Origin: Bacteroidota bacterium | GTDB lineage: Bacteria; Bacteroidota; Bacteroidia; B-17B0; Aurantibacillaceae | NCBI GenBank assembly: GCA_018267475.1 | Contig: JAFDYI010000006.1 | Span: 62,001 to 126,000, forward strand | Length of the DNA stretch: 64,000 bases | Direction: 5' to 3' | Shown here: piece after piece, positions 1 to 8,222 of the stretch | Numbering within the stretch: the first letter of the stretch is position 1 | How the letters are laid out: each line of letters starts with the position of its first letter | Notes under the pieces: model-generated | Seen by the model: the letters and a program-made list of their open reading frames with translations, nothing else | Database searches by the model: none | Told to the model about the DNA's origin: nothing | Position numbers and translations under genes: made by a program

Positions 1-2
1 CT

Positions 3-521
3 TATGAGTTTTTTAGCAAAGACGTATATCCGGTATATAAAGATTTTGGACCTACTCCTTCTCCTTTTGACAGTTGGCTCAACAGCCTTTCTATACAAGA
101 TATGGGAGTGCGCATAGAGCATCAATGCGCCACAGCACAAAAGTTAGCCGAGTTTTTAGAAAACCACCCCAAGGTAAATAGGGTATGGTTTCCGGGCTTA
201 AAAAGCCACCCGCATTACGAAGTGGCAAAAAAACAAATGCGTTACGGCGGCACCATCATTTCGTTTGACCTGAAAGGAGGCTATGATGCCGGTGTAAACA
301 TGATGAATTATTTTGCCCGCCCCGATACACCTATGGAGCTGGCTGTGAGCTTAGGCTCTGTTATCAGTTATATAGAGCACCCCGCCAGCATGACGCACTC
401 GGCCGTGCCCGAAGAAGACCGTTGCCTGCGCGGCATCACCAACTCGTTGGTACGCCTATCGGTAGGGGTAGAAGGTTTTTCTACTCTTAGCAAAGCCCTT
501 GATGCCAGCTTGAAATTATAA
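3..521 (+). CDS. Cys/Met metabolism PLP-dependent enzyme, C-terminal part
   Basis: The 5' end is cut off by the window; the reading frame is open from base 3. The visible 172 residues are the C-terminal domain of the cystathionine gamma-synthase / cystathionine gamma-lyase / methionine gamma-lyase family, which carries out PLP-dependent transsulfuration or thiol elimination in the cytoplasm. Support comes from the family blocks near the C-terminus: SLGSVISYIEHPASMTH, then an ITNSLVRLSVGVE block that helps bind the substrate carboxylate. The PLP-lysine region lies upstream and cannot be seen, so the exact reaction (synthase, lyase or methionine gamma-lyase) cannot be chosen. A Bacteroidota-type promoter for the next gene follows, so this is probably the last gene of its transcript. 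Confidence 0.85.
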   Translation, partial: YEFFSKDVYPVYKDFGPTPSPFDSWLNSLSIQDMGVRIEHQCATAQKLAEFLENHPKVNRVWFPGLKSHPHYEVAKKQMRYGGTIISFDLKGGYDAGVNMMNYFARPDTPMELAVSLGSVISYIEHPASMTHSAVPEEDRCLRGITNSLVRLSVGVEGFSTLSKALDASLKL

Positions 522-563
522 GCAAACGCATCTTTACTTTTTATGGCAATTATTGGCGTGGTA

Positions 564-595
564 TTTGCGTGATGTGCTACATATTTTTACATTTG
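564..595 (+). promoter_or_regulatory. Bacteroidota-type promoter (-33/-7)
   Basis: TTTG at 564-567, then 20 bases, then TACATTTG at 588-595. This matches the known Bacteroidota consensus TTTG-N19/21-TAnnTTTG. Transcription would begin near 600, which rules out the upstream TTG at 553 and supports the ATG at 613. Confidence 0.7.
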
Positions 596-612
596 TAAAA
601 AAAAAACAGCGT

Positions 613-1935
613 ATGCAAAAATTTTTGAAAAGCCCTTTTTTTAAGCTGGTAGCATCGGTAGCTCTTGCTTCGATTTTTTATTTTACAACGCCACATTGCC
701 TGAGTAAAACAACGATAGGCGGCATCTTGCTTACCTTACTTGTGCTAATAAATGGGTCTAAACTTATAGGAAAGTACGCGGTTATTACTCATGTAGCACG
801 CGTATTGGTAGGGGGGCTGTTTATTTTTTCGGGGTTCATAAAAAGCAACGACCCACTTGGTTTTTCCTACAAATTAGAAGAGTATTTTGAAGTGTTTAAA
901 GCCGATACCGGCTTATCTCTTTTCGATTGGTTGGCTCATATATCCTTACCCTTAGCTGTAACGGTATGCGTAAGCGAGGTAGCTTTGGGCATCTTATTGC
1001 TTATTGGGTTTAAAAAAGAACTTACCCTATGGCTGCTCTTAGCCCAAATAGTATTTTTTACCTTCCTTACTTTTTACTCGGCTTGCTACAACAAAGTGAC
1101 ACACTGCGGTTGCTTTGGCGATGCTATAAAACTTACCCCTTGGGAAAGTTTTTGGAAAGACATTACTTTACTGGTACTCATCACGCTGCTATTTTCGGGC
1201 AAAGATAACATCAGCCCTTTATTCAACCCCATGATAAGCAACCTGCTTACAGTGGTGGGCATTGCCGTCTCTATATGGTTTCCGGTGCATTGCTACCGCA
1301 ACCTGCCCTTGCTTGATTTTAGAGCCTACGCACCGGGTTTAAGCATTTGCGAAGGAAAAAAACCGGGGCCTAACTACAAGGCTGCCGTGTATGAATCGCA
1401 CTTTGTATATAAAAACATACAAAGCGGCGATACCACCGAGTTTACGGATAAAAACTACCCTTGGCAAGATACGCTGCATTGGAAGTTTCACCGCTCCTTG
1501 CCTTCGGTGGTGATAAGCCCCGAAGTAGATGCGCCTAAAATACCGGATTTTACCATTAACGATTTAGATGGAAACGATATAACCGACAGCATTTTAAATA
1601 TAAAAGAGTACAATTTTTATTTGGTGTGCTACGACCTTAATAAAACCGAACAAAACCCGGAGTTGATAGCTAAGATAAACGATTTTTATACCCTTTGTCA
1701 AAAAAATAACCTCCATTTTATTGCCCTTAGCGCGTCAAGCGCCGAACAAATAAGTAACTTTAAGCATAAGTACAACGCCCTATACGACTTTTACAATATG
1801 GACGGCATTGTGCTAAAAACCATGATACGCAGCAACCCCGGACTGATGCTTATGCACAACTGCCGCGTGGTAACGAGTTGGCATTACAACAACTTTCCGG
1901 TATATAGCCAAGTACAGACCACGTTTATGAAGTGA
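613..1935 (+). CDS. MauE/DoxX-like membrane protein (BT_3928 family type)
   Basis: A 440-residue protein. The N-terminal half is hydrophobic with several membrane spans. It contains the segment ARVLVGGLFIFSGFIKSNDP, typical of the DoxX/MauE family protein found across Bacteroidota (BT_3928-like), and a Cys pair (HCGCFGDAIKLTP) resembling the MauE redox segment. After about residue 210 a hydrophilic region ends in a segment that could be a thioredoxin-like fold, although no CxxC is visible there. The family is thought to act in thiol or electron-transfer processes at the inner membrane; its exact role is not known. ATG 613 is preferred over TTG 553 because the promoter lies between them and because MQKFLKSPFFKLVASVAL begins directly with the first membrane helix. 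Confidence 0.7.
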   Translation: MQKFLKSPFFKLVASVALASIFYFTTPHCLSKTTIGGILLTLLVLINGSKLIGKYAVITHVARVLVGGLFIFSGFIKSNDPLGFSYKLEEYFEVFKADTGLSLFDWLAHISLPLAVTVCVSEVALGILLLIGFKKELTLWLLLAQIVFFTFLTFYSACYNKVTHCGCFGDAIKLTPWESFWKDITLLVLITLLFSGKDNISPLFNPMISNLLTVVGIAVSIWFPVHCYRNLPLLDFRAYAPGLSICEGKKPGPNYKAAVYESHFVYKNIQSGDTTEFTDKNYPWQDTLHWKFHRSLPSVVISPEVDAPKIPDFTINDLDGNDITDSILNIKEYNFYLVCYDLNKTEQNPELIAKINDFYTLCQKNNLHFIALSASSAEQISNFKHKYNALYDFYNMDGIVLKTMIRSNPGLMLMHNCRVVTSWHYNNFPVYSQVQTTFMK

Positions 1936-1960
1936 AAATATATTGAATATAGAGGCGCAA

Positions 1961-1999
1961 AAAAAAACACTCTTCATTTACTTGTAAGAGTGTTTTTTT
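1961..1999. terminator. Bidirectional intrinsic terminator
   Basis: A 9-bp perfect stem (AACACTCTT at 1966-1974, AAGAGTGTT at 1986-1994) is flanked by an A-run on the left and a T-run on the right. It lies between the convergent MauE/DoxX gene and clpP, so it can terminate both. Confidence 0.85.
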
Positions 2000-2016
2000 G
2001 TTATCTGTTATGCGCA

Positions 2017-2688
2017 CTATTTTTTTATCAAAACCTCGTCCACCATGCCATAAGCTTTGGCTTCTTCGGCGGTCATCCAATAGTCGCGGTCGCTGTCTGC
2101 CCATACTTTTTCGTAGGTTTGGCCGCTGTGTGTGGCAATAATCTCGTACAGTTCTTTTTTTAGTTTCATGATTTCACGAGCGGTAATTTCAATGTCCGAG
2201 GCTTGCCCTTCGGCTCCGCCCAAAGGTTGGTGTATCATTACGCGAGCGTGTTTTAAAGCGGTGCGTTTTCCTTTTTGGCCGGCACACATAAGCACAGCCC
2301 CCATAGAGGCTGCCATGCCGGTACAAATAGTCGCTACATCAGGCTGAATAATTTGCATGGTATCGTATATTCCTAAGCCGGCATATACGCTGCCGCCCGG
2401 CGAGTTCAAATAAATTTGTATGTCTTTTTTAGCGTCGGTGCTTTCTAAAAAAAGAAGCTGCGCTTGCACAATATTGGCTACTTGATCGTTAATGCCGGTG
2501 CCTAAAAAAATAATTCGATCCATCATTAAGCGTGAAAAAACGTCCATTTGAGCCACGTTTAGCGAACGCTCCTCAATAATATAGGGAGTCATAGAAGCGT
2601 TAATTCGAGAGGTGTACGAATCGTAAGTTAAGCTATTGATGCCTTGATGCTTAGTGGCATATTTTCTAAATTCATTGTTATCGAACAT
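2017..2688 (-). CDS. clpP: ATP-dependent Clp protease proteolytic subunit
   Basis: A 223-residue cytoplasmic serine protease that forms the double-heptamer chamber used with ClpX or ClpA/C. The catalytic serine is S128 in GMAASMGAV, the histidine is H153 in ARVMIHQP, and the acidic residue lies in the DSDRDYWM segment near 198-202. The substrate-binding glycine loop NSPGGSVYAG is intact. The N-terminal extension of about 30 residues before the family core (SLNVAQMDVFSRL) could be a short propeptide. The start ATG at 2688 sits 23 bases downstream of a full-consensus promoter, and the gene shares a terminator with the converging upstream gene. It is apparently monocistronic, since clpX is not next to it. 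Length and motifs are normal for the family. Confidence 0.97.
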   Translation of the reverse strand: MFDNNEFRKYATKHQGINSLTYDSYTSRINASMTPYIIEERSLNVAQMDVFSRLMMDRIIFLGTGINDQVANIVQAQLLFLESTDAKKDIQIYLNSPGGSVYAGLGIYDTMQIIQPDVATICTGMAASMGAVLMCAGQKGKRTALKHARVMIHQPLGGAEGQASDIEITAREIMKLKKELYEIIATHSGQTYEKVWADSDRDYWMTAEEAKAYGMVDEVLIKK

Positions 2689-2711
2689 AATTTTTGGTTT
2701 AAAAGTTTATA

Positions 2712-2742
2712 CAAAAGTAAGCAGCCTGTTTGCATAGCCAAA
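2712..2742 (-). promoter_or_regulatory. clpP promoter, full Bacteroidota consensus
   Basis: Read on the minus strand: TTTG (2742-2739), 19 bases, TACTTTTG (2719-2712). This is a perfect match to TTTG-N19-TAnnTTTG. The expected start is near 2707, giving a leader of about 19 bases. Confidence 0.8.
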
Positions 2743-2860
2743 CATAAAGTAAAAATGATATGAACAGAGTTATGAAACGATGTTTTGCCTTTGTTTACAA
2801 TCTTTATCATGTAGATAGATAAAATTGCTACTTTTAACCCCAAATTTTATCTTAATAAAA

Positions 2861-3571
2861 ATGATAAACAGAGTAGTAAAAGATGCCGCCACTGCCGTAG
2901 CCGATATAAATGACGGAGCCGTGCTGATGGTGGGTGGTTTTGGCTTGTGTGGCATTCCTGAAAATTGCATTACGGCCTTAATAAAAAAAGGAGTGAAAAA
3001 ACTTACCTGCATTAGCAATAATGCCGGGGTTGATGATTTTGGCTTGGGCTTGCTGTTGCAAACCAAACAAATAAAAAAAATGATTTCTTCATACGTAGGC
3101 GAAAATGCGGAATTTGAGCGTCAGCTGCTGCACGGCGAGTTGGAGGTAGAGTTAGTGCCGCAAGGCACCTTAGTTACACGCTGCATGATGGCAGGTTATG
3201 GTATTCCCTTTTTCCCTACTCCTGCAGGCGTAGGTACCGAGGTAGCCGCAGGAAAAGAAGTACGCTCCCTCACCTTTAGAGGCGAAACGAAAGATTATTT
3301 AATAGAGCATGCCTTTGAAGCCGATTTTGCTATTGTAAAAGCATGGAAAGGCGATACCGCCGGAAACTTGATATACCGAAGCACCGCACGTAATTTCAAC
3401 TTTGCTATGGCTATGGGCGCCAAAATTACCATTGCCGAAGTAGAAGAATTAGTGCCGGCCGGCGAGCTGCAACCCGACCAAATTCACACACCCGGAATAT
3501 ACGTGAACCGTATTTTTCAAGGAGAAAAGTACGAAAAACGCATAGAACAACGTACTGTAAGAAAAAAATAA
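2861..3571 (+). CDS. scoA: 3-oxoacid CoA-transferase subunit A
   Basis: A 236-residue protein of the CoA-transferase family I alpha subunit. It moves CoA from succinyl-CoA to a 3-ketoacid such as acetoacetate, in the cytoplasm. The glycine-rich CoA-binding block [16 protein letters not shown] is near the N-terminus, followed by the [15 protein letters not shown] block and, further on, [20 protein letters not shown], all typical of ScoA. ATG 2861 is chosen because it begins the conserved MINRVVKDA start; the upstream TTG adds only hydrophobic filler. The catalytic glutamate belongs to subunit B, and no subunit B gene is adjacent: the next gene, 36 bases downstream, is a transaldolase-type protein. 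The active enzyme must therefore get its beta subunit from elsewhere in the genome. Confidence 0.92.
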   Translation: MINRVVKDAATAVADINDGAVLMVGGFGLCGIPENCITALIKKGVKKLTCISNNAGVDDFGLGLLLQTKQIKKMISSYVGENAEFERQLLHGELEVELVPQGTLVTRCMMAGYGIPFFPTPAGVGTEVAAGKEVRSLTFRGETKDYLIEHAFEADFAIVKAWKGDTAGNLIYRSTARNFNFAMAMGAKITIAEVEELVPAGELQPDQIHTPGIYVNRIFQGEKYEKRIEQRTVRKK

Positions 3572-3607
3572 TCATCACCATACAAAAAAAATAAAACACA
3601 TACCTTT

Positions 3608-4615
3608 ATGGAATTATACTTAGACTCAGCCAACCTGAAAGAAATAGAAGAAGGTTTTAAACTAGGCTTTTTAGATGGACTTACCACCACTCCTACTTTT
3701 ATGCAACGCGAAGGCATTACCGATATTGACGGTACCATTGTGAAACTTAGCAAAATAGTACCCGTATTGCAAATAGAAGCGTTAGGCAATACAGCCGAGG
3801 AAATTTTAAAAGAAGCAGAAAGACAACTGGCTTTAGGCTTAGATAAAAATAAAACCGTATTTAAAATTCCGGTGTCTTTAGAGGGGGTGCGCGCCTGCAA
3901 AATGCTTCGCAACAAAGGCTTACTGGTAAACGTACACCTGGTATATACCCTGCAACAGGCATATATGGCGATGCAAGCAGGTGCTACCTATGTGTGCCCT
4001 TTAGTAGGGCGCCTGCAAGACCAAGGGCATGATGCGCTTGCTTTGGTAGAGCAGTGTGTAGATGCGGTAGAATATTACGGATACGATACCAAAATAATGT
4101 TCTCTTCTGTAAGAAACGTAGAGCATGTACGCAATGCTATCAACATAGGAGTGCATACTATCACAGTGCCGCTTAAAATAATGAAACAACTAACTGAAAA
4201 TAATTTTACCACCGTAGGTACCGAGCAGTTTATAGCCGATACCCGCCTTATGACGGTGCGCGTAAAAGAAGCTATAAATGGTATAAACCCCTTAGTAACG
4301 GCTGATACCAACATTGCTGACGCTACAATTAAACTTACTGAGTACGGCTTTGGAGCCATTACCGTAGTAGATAAAAACAACCAGGCAATAGGCGTGTTTA
4401 CCGACGGCACTTTACGCCGATTGATAGCAGAAAAAGGCAGAGACATCCTGTCAAAAAAATTAAGCGACCTTAGTTTTAGCGCGCCTTTTAGTATTGAAAC
4501 AAGCGCTTTGCTAAATGATGCTTCGGTTCTATTTAAAAAAACAAATGTAGATACCTTGCTGGTTACCGAAAACGGAAAACCGGTTGGCATGCTGGATATT
4601 CAAGATATGAAGTAA
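3608..4615 (+). CDS. Transaldolase-family protein fused to a CBS domain pair
   Basis: 335 residues in two parts. Residues 1-215 follow the transaldolase / fructose-6-phosphate aldolase fold. The expected Schiff-base lysine is K86 in TVFKIPVSLEGV, and the start MELYLDSANLKEIEEG matches the FSA-like subfamily. The TTNPS motif of the family reads TTTPT here (about 26-30), replacing the conserved Asn by Thr. Residues about 220-335 are a tandem CBS pair (YGFGAITVVDKNNQAIGVF, TDGTLRRL) closest in feel to the CBS pair of KpsF/GutQ-type arabinose-5-phosphate isomerases. CBS pairs usually bind nucleotides or sugar-nucleotides, so allosteric control of a sugar-phosphate aldolase is inferred. The exact substrate is unknown. 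It probably forms an operon with yicC, 12 bases downstream. Confidence 0.85.
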   Translation: MELYLDSANLKEIEEGFKLGFLDGLTTTPTFMQREGITDIDGTIVKLSKIVPVLQIEALGNTAEEILKEAERQLALGLDKNKTVFKIPVSLEGVRACKMLRNKGLLVNVHLVYTLQQAYMAMQAGATYVCPLVGRLQDQGHDALALVEQCVDAVEYYGYDTKIMFSSVRNVEHVRNAINIGVHTITVPLKIMKQLTENNFTTVGTEQFIADTRLMTVRVKEAINGINPLVTADTNIADATIKLTEYGFGAITVVDKNNQAIGVFTDGTLRRLIAEKGRDILSKKLSDLSFSAPFSIETSALLNDASVLFKKTNVDTLLVTENGKPVGMLDIQDMK

Positions 4616-4627
4616 TTTTTTTTCATC

Positions 4628-5497
4628 ATGCTTCAATCAATGACGGGCTTTGGGAAAGCCAAAAATCATTTTAACGATAAAACCATCACGGTAGAAATTC
4701 GTACCCTAAACAGCAAAGGCATAGACGCTTCTTTGCGTATGCCTAATCTGTACCGAGAAAAGGAAATAGAACTTAGAAACGAGCTTACTAAATCGCTTGA
4801 CCGCGGAAAAATAGATGTGCTGGTGCAGGTAGAATACCACAGCGAACAACCCGCCACTCAGATAAATACGGCCTTGGCTCAATCCTACTACGCACAGCTA
4901 AAAGAATTGGCCAACAGCATTAAACAGCCCGACACCTATTTACTGGAGCAAATAATGCGCATGCCCGATGTTATGAAAACAGCTAATCGTACTTTAACCG
5001 AGGAAGAGTATAAACATATTTTTGAAACACTAAAAGAAGCTATAAAAAACACCATCACTTTTAGACGAACAGAAGGCCAGGCGCTACTATCCGAATTTGA
5101 AAAAAGAATTGCCTTGATTTTGGGTTATGTAGAAGCCATTGAAACTATAGACCCCCTTAGGATAGAAAGAATAAAAACACGCATTCATAAAAATTTATCC
5201 GAGCTCATTACTTTAGAAAACATAGATAAAAACCGCTTGGAACAAGAGCTTATTTATTATATTGAAAAAATAGATATTACAGAGGAAAAAACGCGACTAC
5301 GTACGCACCTTACTCATTTTTTAGATACTACAAAAGAAACGGCATCAGGTCGCAAGCTTAATTTTATATCTCAAGAAATGGGGCGCGAGATAAACACCAT
5401 AGGTTCTAAAGCAAACGATGCTGCCATTCAAAAAATGGTAGTGTTGATGAAAGACGAGTTGGAAAAAATAAAAGAACAAAGTTTAAACGTGCTTTAA
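4628..5497 (+). CDS. yicC: YicC/YloC family endoribonuclease
   Basis: A 289-residue protein starting with the family hallmark MLQSMTGFGKA and ending in the conserved C-terminal block (LNFISQEMGREINTIGSKAN, then VVLMKDELEKIKEQ). Members of this family, including E. coli YicC, cleave RNA; E. coli YicC has been linked to decay of a small RNA. The length is normal and both domains (YicC-N, DUF1732) are intact. It is spaced 12 bases from the genes on either side, indicating co-transcription with the transaldolase-CBS gene and the Nudix gene. In many bacteria gmk follows yicC, but here a Nudix hydrolase does. Confidence 0.95.
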   Translation: MLQSMTGFGKAKNHFNDKTITVEIRTLNSKGIDASLRMPNLYREKEIELRNELTKSLDRGKIDVLVQVEYHSEQPATQINTALAQSYYAQLKELANSIKQPDTYLLEQIMRMPDVMKTANRTLTEEEYKHIFETLKEAIKNTITFRRTEGQALLSEFEKRIALILGYVEAIETIDPLRIERIKTRIHKNLSELITLENIDKNRLEQELIYYIEKIDITEEKTRLRTHLTHFLDTTKETASGRKLNFISQEMGREINTIGSKANDAAIQKMVVLMKDELEKIKEQSLNVL

Positions 5498-5509
5498 ACG
5501 GAATACCCA

Positions 5510-6076
5510 ATGAATGAGTTAGAGAAAAACCCATGGGTAACCAAAACTACCGAACTGGCTTACGAGTCGGCCTGGATACGAGTAACTAAGCACGATGTAA
5601 ATAATCCTGCGGGCAACCCTGCTGTATATAGCGTGGTGCATTTTAAAAATATAGCTATTGGCATTTTACCGATAGACGAAGAGTGCAATACCTGGTTGGT
5701 AGGACAATTTAGATACCCTACCAACGAGTACAGTTGGGAAATACCAGAGGGTGGCGGCAAGCACGATGTAAACCCGCAAGAATCAGCTGCACGCGAACTA
5801 AAAGAAGAAGCCGGCATTATAGCCCAAAATTACAACGAATTGTTGCGCTTGCATCTAAGCAACAGTGCTACCGATGAGTTAGCTCTTGTTTATTTGGCTA
5901 CTCATTTGCAATTTGCTGAGGCAGAACCTGAAGAAAGCGAAGTGTTGCAAGTGAAAAAAATACATTTAAACGATGCTTTTGATTGGGTAATGCAAGGCAA
6001 AATAACCGATGCCATTAGTGTAGCTGCCATACTAAAAGCAAAATGGCTTATGGATAATAAGCAACTTTTTGTGTAA
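5510..6076 (+). CDS. Nudix hydrolase (ADP-ribose pyrophosphatase type)
   Basis: A 188-residue cytoplasmic hydrolase, probably acting on ADP-ribose or a related nucleoside diphosphate compound. The Nudix helix core RELKEEAGI is at residues 95-103 and the preceding sheet reads VGQFRYPTNEYSWEIPEGGG, as in the ADPRase subfamily. Aligning the Nudix box GX5EX7REUXEEXGU from the REL core puts Val instead of Glu at the first acidic position. The metal-binding REXXEE residues are intact, so activity is still likely. The gene follows yicC by 12 bases. Its last codons overlap the -7 promoter element of the next gene. Confidence 0.88.
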   Translation: MNELEKNPWVTKTTELAYESAWIRVTKHDVNNPAGNPAVYSVVHFKNIAIGILPIDEECNTWLVGQFRYPTNEYSWEIPEGGGKHDVNPQESAARELKEEAGIIAQNYNELLRLHLSNSATDELALVYLATHLQFAEAEPEESEVLQVKKIHLNDAFDWVMQGKITDAISVAAILKAKWLMDNKQLFV

Positions 6077-6081
6077 CTTTG
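6074..6081 (+). promoter_or_regulatory. -7 promoter element TAACTTTG
   Basis: A perfect TAnnTTTG element lies across the stop codon of the Nudix gene, 20 bases before ATG 6102 of the MaoC-like gene. No clear TTTG is seen at -33. Confidence 0.5.
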
Positions 6082-6101
6082 CACTAAACAAAAAAAATAT
6101 T

Positions 6102-6509
6102 ATGATTGAAAAAGACCAAACCTACGCCCATGAGTTTTCATTTTCGCAGCAAGATGTAATAGCGTTTGCCAATGCTACCGGCGATAAAAACCCGGTGCAC
6201 TTAGATGCCGACTATGCCGCTAAAACGATGTTTAAACGCCCCATTATGCACGGCATGCTTAGCGCTTCTTTGTTTTCAAAAGTATTTGGAACCTTGTTTC
6301 CGGGCGAGGGCACCATTTATTTAAAACAAAGCCTTAATTTTTTGAAGCCCATGTATGTAGATACCGTTTATGTAGCTGAGTTTATAGTAAAGGAAGTAAT
6401 TAAAGATAAAAACCGCGCTGTAGTAGAAACACTTATAAAACATAAAGAAACCGGAAACGTGTGTACCAGTGGCGAAGCTGTGGTAATGAATGTAGAAAAA
6501 ATAAAATAA
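6102..6509 (+). CDS. MaoC-like (R)-enoyl-CoA hydratase
   Basis: A 135-residue hot-dog-fold protein. The R-hydratase catalytic pair is visible in FANATGDKNPVHLD: D28 and H33 match the D-x4-H pattern of PhaJ-type enzymes, which hydrate trans-2-enoyl-CoA to (R)-3-hydroxyacyl-CoA. The single-domain length is normal for PhaJ. ATG 6102 is chosen because it follows an in-place -7 element and gives the usual short N-terminus; the upstream TTG lies inside the promoter. The physiological pathway (fatty acid degradation or supply of hydroxyacyl-CoA) cannot be told from context, and no PHA synthase is nearby. Confidence 0.88.
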   Translation: MIEKDQTYAHEFSFSQQDVIAFANATGDKNPVHLDADYAAKTMFKRPIMHGMLSASLFSKVFGTLFPGEGTIYLKQSLNFLKPMYVDTVYVAEFIVKEVIKDKNRAVVETLIKHKETGNVCTSGEAVVMNVEKIK

Positions 6510-6521
6510 ACTACGGCCTTA

Positions 6522-6558
6522 AAAGTGCTGAAAAGGCAAAATCTTAATCCAGCACTTT
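6522..6558. terminator. Possible hairpin between convergent genes
   Basis: AAAGTGCTG (6522-6530) pairs perfectly with CAGCACTTT (6550-6558) across a 19-base loop. The right arm runs into the 3' end of the DUF2231 gene. There is no strong T-run, so terminator function is uncertain. Confidence 0.3.
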
Positions 6559-6972
6559 GTGTTTTAGAATTAACTCTGCCCCTATAAAATTCCCTACAAT
6601 AAGTGTTAGCACTAGTACTATTTTTGTTACTAAAATAGCCATGCTATCGTAGGTAACAAGCGGCATTTTTTTGTACACCATAAAGGCTAATACCGAGTAG
6701 CCAATTAATACTACCGTATTGATGCCGCCATGTACTAATGCTTTTTTTAGATGATCGGGTTTTTTATCGGCTATGTGGGTAAGGTCAAACAAGCCGGTAG
6801 TTATGGCCAACCAACCAAAAGCAGCACCGGACAAAGTCATGCAAGCCGATACGTAACAGAGTTCTGTTTTGTTTAAATAAAGAGCTAAAACAGAAAAAAG
6901 TACATCAAGAGGCAGCAAGGCCGAGGGGAAGTGAATTAAAATAATATGTATGGGGTGTCCTAGAAGTTTCAT
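6544..6972 (-). CDS. DUF2231 family membrane protein
   Basis: A 142-residue inner-membrane protein with four predicted spans. The start LGHPIHIILIHFPSALLPLD is the signature of DUF2231, with histidines placed as in the family (HPxH, then H near the start of helix 1). These histidines suggest metal or heme contact, which is unproven. A second small four-span protein lies 15 bases upstream on the same strand, so the two are probably co-expressed and may work together. No biochemical function is established for the family. Confidence 0.85.
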   Translation of the reverse strand: MKLLGHPIHIILIHFPSALLPLDVLFSVLALYLNKTELCYVSACMTLSGAAFGWLAITTGLFDLTHIADKKPDHLKKALVHGGINTVVLIGYSVLAFMVYKKMPLVTYDSMAILVTKIVLVLTLIVGNFIGAELILKHKVLD

Positions 6973-6987
6973 GGTTCATTGTTTTTA

Positions 6988-7326
6988 TTAAAGAAAAGCA
7001 AATCCTAAAAGCATTACAAAACCGGCAACAGCCAGCAAAGCGTGTACAAAGGCTACCGCCATGGGGCTAAACTTTCCTCTTAAATCGTTAATAAACATAT
7101 AAAAACCACCTAAAGCCGCCAATACAAATAAAATAATACTGGCTTTTGGGAAATGTTCGGGGTTTTTTGCTGCGTAAACAATAAGCGCCACAAGTGCAGC
7201 CGCAGCCGTAGCTCCATGCGAGTAGATAACCGCTTTTGAGGCTTCTTTTTTGGTAAGCCATTTTACTAAAATAGTAAGGCCTAACACCGCCGAAAGGGCG
7301 AAAACGATAATTGAAAAGTACATCAT
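6988..7326 (-). CDS. Small four-helix membrane protein, unknown function
   Basis: 112 residues with four hydrophobic helices (about 2-22, 36-52, 60-78, 88-110). Single histidines fall in helices 2 (YSHGATAAA) and 4 (FVHALLAV), a spacing reminiscent of the DUF2231 partner just downstream. I recognise it as a recurrent small membrane protein of Bacteroidota but know no function. The gene begins ATG-ATG at 7326; either could be the start. It is likely the first gene of a two-gene transcript with the DUF2231 gene. Confidence 0.6.
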   Translation of the reverse strand: MMYFSIIVFALSAVLGLTILVKWLTKKEASKAVIYSHGATAAAALVALIVYAAKNPEHFPKASIILFVLAALGGFYMFINDLRGKFSPMAVAFVHALLAVAGFVMLLGFAFL

Positions 7327-7463
7327 AATATTTGTTTTTATGGGTTTATATTCAATTAGAGTATAGGGCTTTAAAAAAGGTTACAAAAAATATCTTTTTA
7401 CTTTATACAATTCGAAAAGCACTGCCAAAATAACAGCGCAAATGAGCCCACTATAGTGCCTAC

Positions 7464-8222
7464 TTAGGCATTTTTATTCGGGTTTTTTTTCTTGAAAAAC
7501 TCGGCTGCATATACCAAATCCAGTAATTCTTTATTATCCGCCGTAAGAATGGTGTTTTTATCGCCCTCCCACCACTTTTTACCTTGATACAAAAACATGA
7601 CGTGCTCACCAATTTGCACTACCGAGTTCATATCATGGGTAATGACTACGGTGGTCATATTAAAATATACGGTAAGTTCGTGTATCAACTCATCAATTAC
7701 GATAGAGGTTATGGGATCTAAGCCCGAGTTGGGCTCGTCGCAAAAAAGATATTTTGGGTTGGTAGAGATGGCGCGTGCCAAGGCCGCCCGCTTTTTCATA
7801 CCGCCGCTCAACTCGGCCGGGTATAGATGGTTGCGGTCGTTTAGGCGCACTTTTGATAAACAAAAATCAACTCGGTCTTTTATTTCATTTTCGGTGAACG
7901 AGCTAAACATGCGTAACGGAAAAGCCACGTTTTCCTCCACAGTCATGCTATCAAACAAAGCACCTCCTTGAAAAAGCATGCCAATATCTTTCCTAAATTC
8001 TTGCCTTTTTTTATCGCTCAATTCAGAAAACACCACGTCGTTGTAAATTATTTTTCCGCTATCAACGGTATGCAAGCCTACCATCATTTTTAGTATAGTG
8101 GTTTTGCCTGAGCCGCTTTCGCCGATAATAAGGTTGGTTTTTCCTTGAGAAAATTTAAAAGAAACATCATCAATAACCTTTAAGCCATTAAACGATTTGG
8201 ATATATGCTGTATCTCTATCAC
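7464..8222 (-). CDS. ABC transporter ATP-binding protein, MlaF type
   Basis: A 252-residue cytoplasmic ATPase. Walker A is GESGSGKTT (about residues 34-42), the signature is LSGGMKKRAALARAI, and Walker B ends YLFCDEPNSGLDP. The KKRAALARA form of the signature helix is characteristic of MlaF/Mkl ATPases that energise MCE-protein phospholipid transport between inner and outer membranes. It overlaps the MlaE-type permease gene by 4 bases (ATGA), so the two are translationally coupled. No MCE substrate-binding protein gene follows in this window: the next minus-strand gene downstream is the small membrane protein. Confidence 0.93.
   Translation of the reverse strand: MIEIQHISKSFNGLKVIDDVSFKFSQGKTNLIIGESGSGKTTILKMMVGLHTVDSGKIIYNDVVFSELSDKKRQEFRKDIGMLFQGGALFDSMTVEENVAFPLRMFSSFTENEIKDRVDFCLSKVRLNDRNHLYPAELSGGMKKRAALARAISTNPKYLFCDEPNSGLDPITSIVIDELIHELTVYFNMTTVVITHDMNSVVQIGEHVMFLYQGKKWWEGDKNTILTADNKELLDLVYAAEFFKKKNPNKNA

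Noticed and set aside
7457-7470. Hairpin TGCCTA/TAGGCA followed by T residues
   Set aside because: It has a T-run only on the plus strand, where no gene ends; it overlaps the stop codon of the minus-strand ABC gene.
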